From JAVKNF01 sp031537795 (GTDB taxonomy: Bacteria; Pseudomonadota; Alphaproteobacteria; Rickettsiales; Deianiraeaceae): DNA of 13,093 nt. The notes below the pieces were generated by a model, which had not been told where the DNA came from, did no database searches, and worked only from the letters and a program-made list of their open reading frames with translations. The position numbers and the translations under genes were made by a program. The stretch is taken from the NCBI GenBank assembly GCA_031537795.1, contig JAVKNF010000022.1, positions 1 to 13,093 of the forward strand, in the 5' to 3' direction. Numbering within the stretch: the stretch's first letter is position 1; the number at the start of each line of letters is the position of its first letter. This document shows, piece after piece, positions 1 through 6,130 of the stretch.

Positions 1-64
1 GTTTTAATTATGCTTCTCTTCTTTGATTCTCTCTTTGTGCTTCTCTTCTTTGTTTTTATTCTCT
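1..64 (-). pseudogene. Nonsense-broken continuation of the repeat protein
   Basis: Reading on in the frame of the upstream gene after its TAG (65-67), the translation still follows the repeat: RE, stop, KQRREAQRENQRREA, stop, LK. The stops are TAA at 56-58 and TAA at 8-10. Each, like the TAG at 65-67, differs by one base from the codon expected from the repeat (GAG to TAG, GAA to TAA, CAA to TAA). The array therefore once coded further, and its end lies outside the window. This is a remnant rather than a separate gene. Confidence 0.55.
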
Positions 65-490
65 CTATATTGCTTGTTTTAATTCTGCTTCTCTCTCTTG
101 ATTTCTTAATGCTTGTTTTTCTATTGCTTGTTTTTCTATTGCTTGTTTTAATTGTGCTTGTTTTTCTGCTTCTCTTCTTTGATTTTCTTCTCTCTCTCTT
201 GCTTGTTTTAATTCTATTGCTTGTTTTAATTCTCTTATTTGTTTTAATTCTATTGCTTGTTTTAATTGTGCTTGTTTTAATTGTGCTTCTCTTCTTTGAT
301 TTTCTTCTCTCTCTATTGTTTGTTTTAATTCTTCCGCTAATTCTCTTGCTTGTTTTAATTCTCTTACTTCTCTTCTTTGATTCTCTCTTTGTGCTTCTCT
401 CTCTATTGTTTGTTTTTCTCCGAATAATCTTGCTCCTTCTGCTTCCAATTCTTTTTTATTAGAGTTTGCTTGTTTTAATTCTTTAAGATC
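1..490 (-). repeat. Degenerate short tandem repeat array encoding ELKQA/ENQRREA units
   Basis: The plus strand is built of variants of gcttgttttaattct (15-18 nt, read on the minus strand as ELKQA plus one residue) interspersed with gcttctcttctttgattctc-like units (ENQRREA). Unit lengths are multiples of three, so the frame is kept. The plus strand is almost entirely pyrimidine with scattered A and G. The array runs off the left edge of the window and includes both the coding tail of the repeat protein and its untranslated remnant at 1-64. Confidence 0.8.
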
Positions 491-1237
491 TTCCAATTCT
501 TTTCTTACCTTGAAACTTAAGATTTCTCTCGGTCTAATTTTTCCTTCTTTTAATTCTTTTATTTCTGTTTCACTTTTCGATTCTTTCTCTGCTTTTTGTA
601 TTTCTTCTAAAGAATTTTTTTCAAATTTATATACATCCAATATTATTTTTTTCCTTAAATATATTAAAGAATCGTCTTTTGGAATGTCGTAGAAGTCTTT
701 TTTAAAGTCTTTTTTTAATTCTTCTAATTCTTCTTTATGTTTTTCTTTCAATTTAATTGCTCTATAGTTACTTTTTAATCTTGCATCGAAACGAGTGTAA
801 ATTGATTCTATATCTTGTTGCAATAATACAATATAGTTTGCAATTGAAGAAACATACTTAATAACATCTATCAACGCTTGATTATTATGATTTGGAGTTA
901 AAGAATTTCCCAGATTAATATATTGTGCTTGCAATAAATTTATATGTTCATTTAAACTATATAATTGTTCCACATATTCTTCTAAGGTATCATCTTTTAT
1001 ATTTGGAGATATTTCTTCAAGATATTTATATATTGTCTCTATTTCGTCCAATTCTTTAAAAACATTATCAATTAGTTGTATTTCTTGAAAGTGTAAATTG
1101 GCTCTAGGAATATTATTATCGATTCTTGCCTGCCTTTCTTTTCTTGTAAGCGGTGTTATTCTTTTTGGATCTGTGTATTGTGTTGATTTTTTATTAGTAG
1201 AATTATGTATCAATTCTCTACTATTAGGACCGTACAT
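65..1237 (-). CDS. Hypothetical protein with charged helical repeat tail (390 aa)
   Basis: I do not recognise this protein. Residues 1-50 are polar and basic with no signal peptide. Residues 50-240 are helix-rich with acidic and basic clusters (for example EELEELKKDFKK near 169-180). From about residue 250 to the end the chain is a low-complexity array built of ELKQA(I/R), (A)QLKQA, IEKQA and REENQRREA units, so a long charged helix or coiled coil is likely. No membrane segment or catalytic motif is visible. The start is the ATG at 1237, just downstream of a plausible promoter and without a Shine-Dalgarno sequence. The gene stops in the middle of the repeat: the same repeat continues in frame beyond the stop but with further stop codons, so the present protein is probably a shortened form. 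It lies downstream of nusB on the same strand. A structural or host-directed role is possible but only inferred. The reading frame is secure; the function is unknown. Confidence 0.75.
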   Translation of the reverse strand: MYGPNSRELIHNSTNKKSTQYTDPKRITPLTRKERQARIDNNIPRANLHFQEIQLIDNVFKELDEIETIYKYLEEISPNIKDDTLEEYVEQLYSLNEHINLLQAQYINLGNSLTPNHNNQALIDVIKYVSSIANYIVLLQQDIESIYTRFDARLKSNYRAIKLKEKHKEELEELKKDFKKDFYDIPKDDSLIYLRKKIILDVYKFEKNSLEEIQKAEKESKSETEIKELKEGKIRPREILSFKVRKELEDLKELKQANSNKKELEAEGARLFGEKQTIEREAQRENQRREVRELKQARELAEELKQTIEREENQRREAQLKQAQLKQAIELKQIRELKQAIELKQAREREENQRREAEKQAQLKQAIEKQAIEKQALRNQEREAELKQAI

Positions 1238-1256
1238 CTAAATATATAACAACAAC

Positions 1257-1285
1257 GTTATATAATAAAAAATTATAATTTGCAA
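1257..1285 (-). promoter_or_regulatory. Candidate sigma70-type promoter of the repeat protein gene
   Basis: On the minus strand, TTGCAA (1280-1285) and TATAAC (1257-1262) are separated by exactly 17 bases. Transcription would start near 1249-1250, leaving about a dozen bases before the ATG at 1237. The -35 element lies inside a 29-bp tandem duplication. AT-rich spacers give chance matches, so this is only a candidate. Confidence 0.35.
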
Positions 1286-1321
1286 CTAAAAAAATAAAAA
1301 ATTATAATTTGCAACTAAAAA
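1264..1321. repeat. Perfect 2 x 29-bp tandem duplication
   Basis: Positions 1264-1292 and 1293-1321 are identical (each starts aataaaaaattataatt and ends gcaactaaaaa). The repeat sits between nusB and the repeat protein gene. Each copy contains TTGCAA and TATAAT on the minus strand, so the duplication doubles potential promoter elements. Confidence 0.9.
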
Positions 1322-1334
1322 TGCAGAAAATTCG

Positions 1335-1937
1335 CTATTTTTTAGCTTTAAGTTCTTTGATGCAAGCCTGAATTATACCGTTTGCGAAGCCTATCATTTT
1401 TCCTGTAAAAAATTTTGATGCAACTTCAGTGTATTCAGCTGTCAAAATTGAAATTTCAGTATCAGGCATTATAATTGTTTCGGCTAAAGCAACTCTAATT
1501 ATAGAGCGCATAATCGAATCTAATCTCATTACCGTCCAATCATCTTTTAGTTTGCTTGTTATTATTGAATCTATTAATTTAATGTTATGATTCAGGTTTT
1601 GAATAAGTCTAATTGTAAAAATTTCATCTATTCTTGAATTTTTTTGCTCTTTCTGGTTGTTTTCATATGTAAATAAAGTCATTTTGTAGTACATAAAAAT
1701 ATCGTTAGCACATTTATTTATTAACTCGCTGTCTATAATTTTATTTTCTGGTTGAAATAAAGTATTATATTCCATTTTCTGTATATTTTTATTAAATTCA
1801 AAAAGATATGATGCTTGAACCGCTGATTGTCTTGCCAGCCTTGTTTTATATGTTCTGAATTTATCTGCTGATTGAATTTTTCTATCTTTGAAATTTGTGG
1901 AAAATTTACTATTATTCTCTTCTAAAAGATTATTCAT
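1335..1937 (-). CDS. nusB: Transcription antitermination factor NusB
   Basis: NusB is an all-helical RNA-binding protein that, with NusE (S10), binds boxA RNA in rRNA leaders and supports antitermination. The identification rests on the N-terminal ARQSAVQASYLFEF (35-48), matching the ARxxAxQALY start of the fold, and on the C-terminal half: MRLDSIMRSIIRVALAE (about 137-153), then ISILTAEYTEVASKFF and FANGIIQACIKELK, the conserved helices that end the family. At 200 residues it is longer than the roughly 140-160 usual elsewhere. The excess is a polar N-terminal stretch of about 30 residues and a longer middle containing ENNQKEQKN. The ATG at 1937 is the first in the frame and has no Shine-Dalgarno sequence. 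holC lies 85 bases upstream on the same strand, so cotranscription is possible. The function is inferred from the family with good confidence. Confidence 0.88.
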   Translation of the reverse strand: MNNLLEENNSKFSTNFKDRKIQSADKFRTYKTRLARQSAVQASYLFEFNKNIQKMEYNTLFQPENKIIDSELINKCANDIFMYYKMTLFTYENNQKEQKNSRIDEIFTIRLIQNLNHNIKLIDSIITSKLKDDWTVMRLDSIMRSIIRVALAETIIMPDTEISILTAEYTEVASKFFTGKMIGFANGIIQACIKELKAKK

Positions 1938-2022
1938 AAAATAGAGTTCAAGAATTTTTTTATTATGAAAAAAATAAAAAACAAGAAATTATAAATTTAT
2001 TTCATCATTTTATTTATTAATC

Positions 2023-2496
2023 TTATATATTAAACTCTTCCCATTTTAAATTATTCTGCCTGTATATTTTAATATCTTGAAAACTTGTTTCTTTTTTTAC
2101 TTCTTCAGCTTCATTTTCTCCTAAAAAGAGTTTAAAAATAAGCACTAATTGAACGTTTTCTAAATTTTGCATTCTAATTAAATCAATTATATTTTCTTCT
2201 TCTTCGATAAAAATTACAATTTGTGGTTTTATTTTGTTAGATATTTCAATGTTGTTATGAATAATACATTTTGTATGCTCTAATTCAAAATCATCAACAA
2301 TCTCTTCAAATTTAAGATGCGAGATAAAATGTTTTTGTGAAAAAATCCAAAGTTCTTTGTCCAAGATGTCTATTTTTTCATTTTTAATTAAAATTAATAT
2401 TTTTTTATATTTCTCATTTATTTTTGCTATTAGATTATAAATATCATATCTCGATTCTTTGAATTTTTCAGAAATATAAATATTTAAAGATGTCAT
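2023..2496 (-). CDS. holC: DNA polymerase III chi subunit (HolC)
   Basis: Chi links the clamp-loader side of DNA polymerase III to single-strand-binding protein during replication. The 157-residue length fits the family (about 140-150). Diagnostic stretches are KKILILIKNE (31-40) followed by LDKELWIFSQKHFISH (45-60), which matches the LDxxLWxFxxxSFxPH signature with the HxF spacing altered. IVIFIEEEE lies in the position of the second Rossmann-like strand, and IYRQNNLKWEE (144-154) is the typical C-terminus. The middle, from about 62 to 90, is poorly conserved. The ATG at 2496 lies just downstream of a plausible promoter in the spacer shared with atpA. A divergent member of another family is unlikely given two motifs in the right order, but conservation is weak enough that I keep some doubt. 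Confidence 0.75.
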   Translation of the reverse strand: MTSLNIYISEKFKESRYDIYNLIAKINEKYKKILILIKNEKIDILDKELWIFSQKHFISHLKFEEIVDDFELEHTKCIIHNNIEISNKIKPQIVIFIEEEENIIDLIRMQNLENVQLVLIFKLFLGENEAEEVKKETSFQDIKIYRQNNLKWEEFNI

Positions 2497-2506
2497 TTAT
2501 TAAAAA

Positions 2507-2533
2507 TTTATATTTTAATTCTTTTATTGTCAA
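2507..2533 (-). promoter_or_regulatory. Candidate promoter of holC
   Basis: A perfect TTGACA (2528-2533 on the minus strand) is followed after 15 bases by TATAAA (2507-2512). With the optimal 17-base spacing the hexamer would be TAAATT. The start site would fall close to 2500, a few bases before the ATG at 2496. The spacing is short, so confidence is modest. Confidence 0.35.
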
Positions 2534-2555
2534 ACTCTAAAATTTTAATTTTAAT
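2527..2555 (+). promoter_or_regulatory. Candidate promoter of atpA
   Basis: TTGTCA (2527-2532) and TTTAAT (2550-2555) are 17 bases apart. Transcription would begin near 2562, giving a leader of about 30 bases before the ATG at 2594. The -35 hexamer overlaps that of holC on the other strand (both read from attgtcaa), so the two promoters would be back to back. Confidence 0.35.
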
Positions 2556-2593
2556 TTACTTGCAATTTAATTTTTTTGAAAAGAAAAAATTAT

Positions 2594-4144
2594 ATGAAAA
2601 ATACTTTAAATTCCGAAGACGCTTATTTAATTTCAATAAAGAAGGCAATTGATGATTTTCAATGCGATATTAATACAGAAGAAGAGGGTGTTGTTATTTC
2701 TGTTTTTGACGGAGTGGTTAAAGTTCTAGGTTTGGATAGCGTTTCCTGTATGGATCTAGTTGAATTTAAAGATAGCAAAGCAAAAGGTGTTGTATTGGGT
2801 GTAAACAACGATTCCGTTGATGTAATTTTACTTGAAAAAGCAACAGAAGTTAAAGAAGGTGAATTTCTTAAATCTTTAGGTATTAAAGTGTCAATTCCAG
2901 TTGGAAAACATTTATTAGGTAGAGTTGTTGATATATTAGGTCGCCCTCTTGATGATTTAGGTGAAATTGATGATTCTTTGAGATATGATCTAGAAAGAGA
3001 ATCTCCTGCAATTCTTGACAGGGAATCTGTCTACGAGCCTATGGAAACTGGTATATTGTGTATAGATTCTGCAATACCAATTGGAAGAGGGCAGAGGGAA
3101 TTAATCATTGGAGATAGACAAACAGGAAAAACAAGCATAGCAATTGATACTATTATCAATCAAAGCCTTTTAAATAAAACGAGACCAGAGAATGAAAAAG
3201 TTTTTTCTATTTATGTTGCAATTGGCCAAAAAAGGTCTTCTATTGTTAATACAATTGAACTTCTTAAATCTAAAGGGGTATTTGGTGATTGTGTTTTTGT
3301 GGTTGCCTCGGCTTCAGATTCTGCAACTATGCAATTTCTATCGCCTTATGCTGGTTCTTCTATCGCAGAATATTTTAGAGATAACGGACAGCATTCTTTA
3401 ATTATTTATGATGATTTAAGTAAACATGCAGTTGCATATAGAGAAATCTCACTTTTATTAAGAAGGCCACCTGCGAGAGAAGCTTACCCAGGGGATATTT
3501 TTTATCTTCATGCAAGATTACTTGAAAGATCAGCAAAACTTAAAAGAAAAGATAAAAATGAAAAGGAATATGAAAGGTCAGGTGGCTCTATGACAGCACT
3601 TCCTATTATTGAAACTCAAGCAGGAGATGTGTCTGCTTACATCCCAACTAATGTAATTTCAATAACAGACGGGCAAATTTTTTTAGAATCGGAATTATTT
3701 TATCAAGGTGTAAGGCCCGCTATAAATATTGGTATTTCTGTTTCAAGAATAGGTTCTGCCGCGCAAAGAAAAGCAATAAAAGACTTGGCTGGAAGCTTAA
3801 AAGTTAAATTAGCTCAATTTAGAGAAATTGAAATATTTGCAAAATTCTCTTCAGATTTAGACGATTCAACTTTGAAGATTCTTGAAAATGGGAAAAGAAC
3901 TGTTTCTTTGTTAATACAGAAAAATTACGAACCTCTTTCAATAGAGGAAGAAATTATACTTCTATTCATATTAAATAACGATCTTTATTTAGAAAAAACT
4001 CCAAATGAAATAAAAACAATTACAAAAGATTTAAGGAAATTTCTTTTAAAGAATTATGGAGATTTAATGAATAAAATATTAGAAAATGGTATAAAAGAAA
4101 ATAAAGACTCTTTTTATTTAGCTTTAAAAGATTTTAGATTGTAA
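2594..4144 (+). CDS. atpA: F1Fo ATP synthase subunit alpha
   Basis: This is the non-catalytic nucleotide-binding subunit of the F1 head, three copies of which alternate with beta on the inner membrane face. At 516 residues it has the family's usual length (E. coli 513). Numbering from the chosen ATG, the P-loop GDRQTGKT spans 173-180 (Lys179), the Walker B region SLIIYDDLSKHAVAYREISL starts near 268, and SVSRIGSAAQ carries the conserved arginine finger (about Arg385). The blocks PIGRGQREL and ETQAGDVSAYIPTNVISITDGQI are also typical. A TTG at 2576 could add six residues, but the ATG at 2594 is preferred because a purine-rich stretch (gaaaagaaa) lies just before it and the family starts here. 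No atpH precedes it and no atpG/D/C follows; rpoZ begins 56 bases downstream. All key residues look intact. Confidence 0.97.
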   Translation: MKNTLNSEDAYLISIKKAIDDFQCDINTEEEGVVISVFDGVVKVLGLDSVSCMDLVEFKDSKAKGVVLGVNNDSVDVILLEKATEVKEGEFLKSLGIKVSIPVGKHLLGRVVDILGRPLDDLGEIDDSLRYDLERESPAILDRESVYEPMETGILCIDSAIPIGRGQRELIIGDRQTGKTSIAIDTIINQSLLNKTRPENEKVFSIYVAIGQKRSSIVNTIELLKSKGVFGDCVFVVASASDSATMQFLSPYAGSSIAEYFRDNGQHSLIIYDDLSKHAVAYREISLLLRRPPAREAYPGDIFYLHARLLERSAKLKRKDKNEKEYERSGGSMTALPIIETQAGDVSAYIPTNVISITDGQIFLESELFYQGVRPAINIGISVSRIGSAAQRKAIKDLAGSLKVKLAQFREIEIFAKFSSDLDDSTLKILENGKRTVSLLIQKNYEPLSIEEEIILLFILNNDLYLEKTPNEIKTITKDLRKFLLKNYGDLMNKILENGIKENKDSFYLALKDFRL

Positions 4145-4200
4145 AAAATAAAAAACTTGCAAATAATTAAATATAAATTAAAAACTTTTTATACATTAAT

Positions 4201-4581
4201 ATGTCCAGAATAACAGTAGAAGATTGCTTAAAAATTATACCAAATAGATTTGAATTAGTTGTAATAGCAGCAGAAAGAGCTAGAGCTTTAATGTCTGGTT
4301 CTTTTTCAAACTTAAACATTAAAAATAGACCAGCTGTTGTAGCTTTAAGAGAAATTGCGGGAGGGTATATAAATATTGATAAAATAAAAGATAACATAAT
4401 TAAAAGAGAGTTCACCTCTTCTGATTCAACTTCTTCTTTGGATGTTGTAATTGATTCATTTCTATCTAAAAAATATCATTCGTTTCTAGGAAAAGAAACA
4501 GAAGATATAGAAGTTAAATCTAATGTTGATATAGATATGAATTCTTTCTCTGATTTTGAAATAGAAAATGAAGAAAAATAA
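4201..4581 (+). CDS. rpoZ: DNA-directed RNA polymerase omega subunit
   Basis: Omega is the small subunit that wraps the C-terminal tail of beta-prime and helps RNA polymerase assembly. The first 60 residues match the family closely: MSRITVEDCLKIIPNRFELVVIAAERAR... with the hallmark NRFxLVxxAAxRAR, then RPAVVALREIAGGYIN (about 43-58), matching the conserved xxxVxALREIxxGxI. The remaining 65 residues are polar and acidic, as is common for the variable tail. Total length is 126. The ATG at 4201 has no clear Shine-Dalgarno sequence. The gene follows atpA by 56 bases with no convincing terminator between them, so readthrough from atpA is plausible. Confidence 0.92.
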   Translation: MSRITVEDCLKIIPNRFELVVIAAERARALMSGSFSNLNIKNRPAVVALREIAGGYINIDKIKDNIIKREFTSSDSTSSLDVVIDSFLSKKYHSFLGKETEDIEVKSNVDIDMNSFSDFEIENEEK

Positions 4582-4656
4582 CAAAATAAGACGATTGAAA
4601 TTACACCTAAATTAGGTTGAAATTAATTATATAACATTATATTTCCAAATGTCTAG

Positions 4657-4677
4657 ATTATTAGTAAAATAATTTTT
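4657..4677 (+). terminator. Weak terminator-like hairpin downstream of rpoZ
   Basis: ATTATT (4657-4662) pairs with AATAAT (4668-4673) around a five-base loop and is followed by a short T run to 4677. The stem is all A/T and overlaps the stop of the pseudogene on the other strand, so it may be fortuitous. No better terminator is visible after rpoZ. Confidence 0.25.
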
Positions 4678-5148
4678 GACGATTATTATTATTTACTTCA
4701 TTGTTTTGAGTTCCTATTTGTGTATTTTGTTGAGATTTTATAAGTATTTCATTATTTTCATTAATAATATCACACTCTCCATTAGTCTTTTTTATAATTT
4801 CTTTTGCTTTTTTACCTTTTAGATGTTTTTTTATATCAAAAACATCCTTAATGCATCCTACAATATTTCTTGCGACAGATATTCCTTCTTTATGTTGAAA
4901 AACTAACATTCCAACATAACCAAAGCACGGTAAGTAATCAACTACAACAGATAAAAACTATCAAAACTACCTTCTTTGTTTGCATTTATTTCTAAATTAA
5001 TTTTAGCATTTTTATCATATTTAAGACTTACGGTATTTGAAAGCAATATCATTTTATTTATTGCACTAGAAAAATCTCTTGCATTGATAGAATTTTTACC
5101 ACCAAAAATAAAATTAAAATTCTATATGCTCTGTATTTTTTCTTGCAT
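4661..5148 (-). pseudogene. Pseudogene of an unrecognised protein (about 160 aa when restored)
   Basis: Two reading frames join into one protein. From the ATG at 5148 the frame reads MQEKIQSI, meets TAG at 5122-5124, then continues NFNFIFGGKNSINARDF and on to LEINANKEGSFDSF. At the five-A run (4953-4957 on the plus strand) one base is missing; adding it gives SFLSVVVDYLPCFGYVG, running straight into the 82-codon frame that ends at 4661. That 3' part contains ISVARNIVGCIKDVFDIKKH, LKGKKAKEIIKK and an Asn/Gln-rich tail. The ATG at 5199 is in the same frame and could be an earlier start. The layout (GG near the start, a KEGSF block, a hydrophobic helix, LKGKK, then a short beta-like segment) resembles small hypothetical proteins seen on accessory DNA, but I cannot name a family. 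The 3' frame alone could be expressed as an 82-residue peptide (ATG 4909), though this seems unlikely. Confidence 0.6.
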
Positions 5149-5208
5149 AAATATTTTTTTAATAAAAGAAGTAATTTTTTTAAATTTAAAAGTCAACATA
5201 AATTTACT

Positions 5209-5250
5209 AATAACCTAGACATTGGGTTATATTTTTAAAAAAAGGTTATT
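5209..5250. other. Short inverted repeat downstream of the iscU-iscA gene
   Basis: AATAACCT (5209-5216) can pair with AGGTTATT (5243-5250) over a 26-base loop, or its core with GGTTAT (5225-5230) over a 9-base loop followed by ATTTTT. It lies between the fusion gene and the pseudogene. It might end transcription, but there is no good T run in the minus-strand direction needed for the fusion gene. Confidence 0.25.
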
Positions 5251-5288
5251 TAATTTAATAATTTTATGATTTTTACTGTAAATATAAA

Positions 5289-6113
5289 TCAATTACAGTT
5301 ATCTTTTATATCTTTATTTTCTTCCGTCTTGAAATTCATTCCACAGCCACATTTACTAACTTCATTTGGGTTATTAAAAATAATACCAGCTTTCAAACCT
5401 TCTTCCTTAAAATCCATTGTAGTTCCGTTAATAATTTTTGCAATAGATTGATTAATAAAAATACATAAACCTTCTTTTGTTTTATGTATTATATCATTTG
5501 ACATAATTTTAGAAATATCTTCCATATATCTTATTTTATAAGATAAACCGCAGCCACTTTCTTCTAAATCTATTCTAATTCCTATAACTGGCTTGCCTAA
5601 TTTTGCTAGAATTTTTTTAATATAATGCTCTGCATCTACTGAAATATTAATAAAAAATTCATTATTAATTCTAGGTTTTTCAAGTGTTTCTGAAGAAGAG
5701 TTGTTAAATTGTTTTATTTGATTTTCTTGTTTTGCTTGTTGATTTTTCTTTCTATAATCTTCAACAGCTCTTTTTATAGCACTTTCTGCTAAAACAGAAC
5801 AATGATATTTCACAGTTGGAAGACCCAAGAATTTTGCTATATCTTCGTCTCTTATCAATAGAGCTTCTTCAATTGTTTTACCTATAATTTCTTTAGTTGC
5901 AAATGCACTTGAAGCTTTTGCGGAACCGCAACCGAAAACTAACATCTTCGCATCCACAATAATTTCATTTTCAATTTTTAACTGTAATTTCATTACATCT
6001 CCACAAGCAGGAGCACCGACCAAACCAGTTCCTACAGAAATATCTTCTTCATCAAAAGAACCCATATGCTCTTCGTCATTATAAAATTTATCTATTGTAT
6101 CGTTATATTTCAT
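5289..6113 (-). CDS. IscU-IscA fusion: Fe-S scaffold joined to A-type carrier
   Basis: Residues 1-125 are a complete IscU: VGTGLVGAPACGDVMKLQ holds Cys37 and Asp39, GCGSAKASS holds Cys62, and LPTVKYHCSVLAE holds His104 and Cys105, the cluster ligands of the scaffold. The chaperone-recognition motif is LPTVK rather than the usual LPPVK. A polar linker (about 126-152, Gln/Asn/Ser-rich) leads to a complete IscA/HesB domain (about 153-255): EESGCGLSY with Cys178, TTMDFKEEGLKAGIIFNNPN, then KCGCGMNF with Cys245 and Cys247, the three-cysteine set of A-type carriers. It is not NifU, whose C-terminal part is an Nfu domain. IscU takes sulfur from IscS and builds clusters; IscA-type proteins pass clusters on, so the chain could couple both steps. 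The frame is open throughout. The start MKYNDTIDKF aligns with the usual IscU start. It follows the malic enzyme gene by 17 bases; iscS, hscBA and fdx are not in the window. Confidence 0.93.
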   Translation of the reverse strand: MKYNDTIDKFYNDEEHMGSFDEEDISVGTGLVGAPACGDVMKLQLKIENEIIVDAKMLVFGCGSAKASSAFATKEIIGKTIEEALLIRDEDIAKFLGLPTVKYHCSVLAESAIKRAVEDYRKKNQQAKQENQIKQFNNSSSETLEKPRINNEFFINISVDAEHYIKKILAKLGKPVIGIRIDLEESGCGLSYKIRYMEDISKIMSNDIIHKTKEGLCIFINQSIAKIINGTTMDFKEEGLKAGIIFNNPNEVSKCGCGMNFKTEENKDIKDNCN

Positions 6114-6130
6114 AATATTTTTTAGTATAT

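Noticed and set aside
1..67. Reassigned stop codons (TAA/TAG read as Glu or Gln)
   Set aside because: All other genes in the window end normally at TAA, TAG or TGA with family-typical lengths, so nonsense decay is simpler.
10..462. Open plus-strand frame encoding a Leu/Phe/Val-rich, membrane-like protein
   Set aside because: It is the complement of the purine-rich repeat; its hydrophobicity follows from the pyrimidine tract, and the minus strand has a longer normal gene.
1..490. CRISPR array
   Set aside because: Units are 15-21 nt, frame-preserving and contiguous, with no unique spacers or cas genes.
2576..2593. TTG start giving atpA six extra residues
   Set aside because: The ATG at 2594 fits the family start and has purine-rich sequence before it.
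4167..4415. Minus-strand frame opposite rpoZ
   Set aside because: It overlaps the conserved part of rpoZ and has no family features; it is a shadow.
4589..4625. Palindrome ACCTAAATTAGGT flanked by TTGAAATTA direct repeats after rpoZ
   Set aside because: The hairpin would have only about four pairs and no T run; likely AT-rich coincidence.
4976..5218. Plus-strand hydrophobic frame
   Set aside because: It is antisense to the better-supported pseudogene and reflects its A-rich coding strand.
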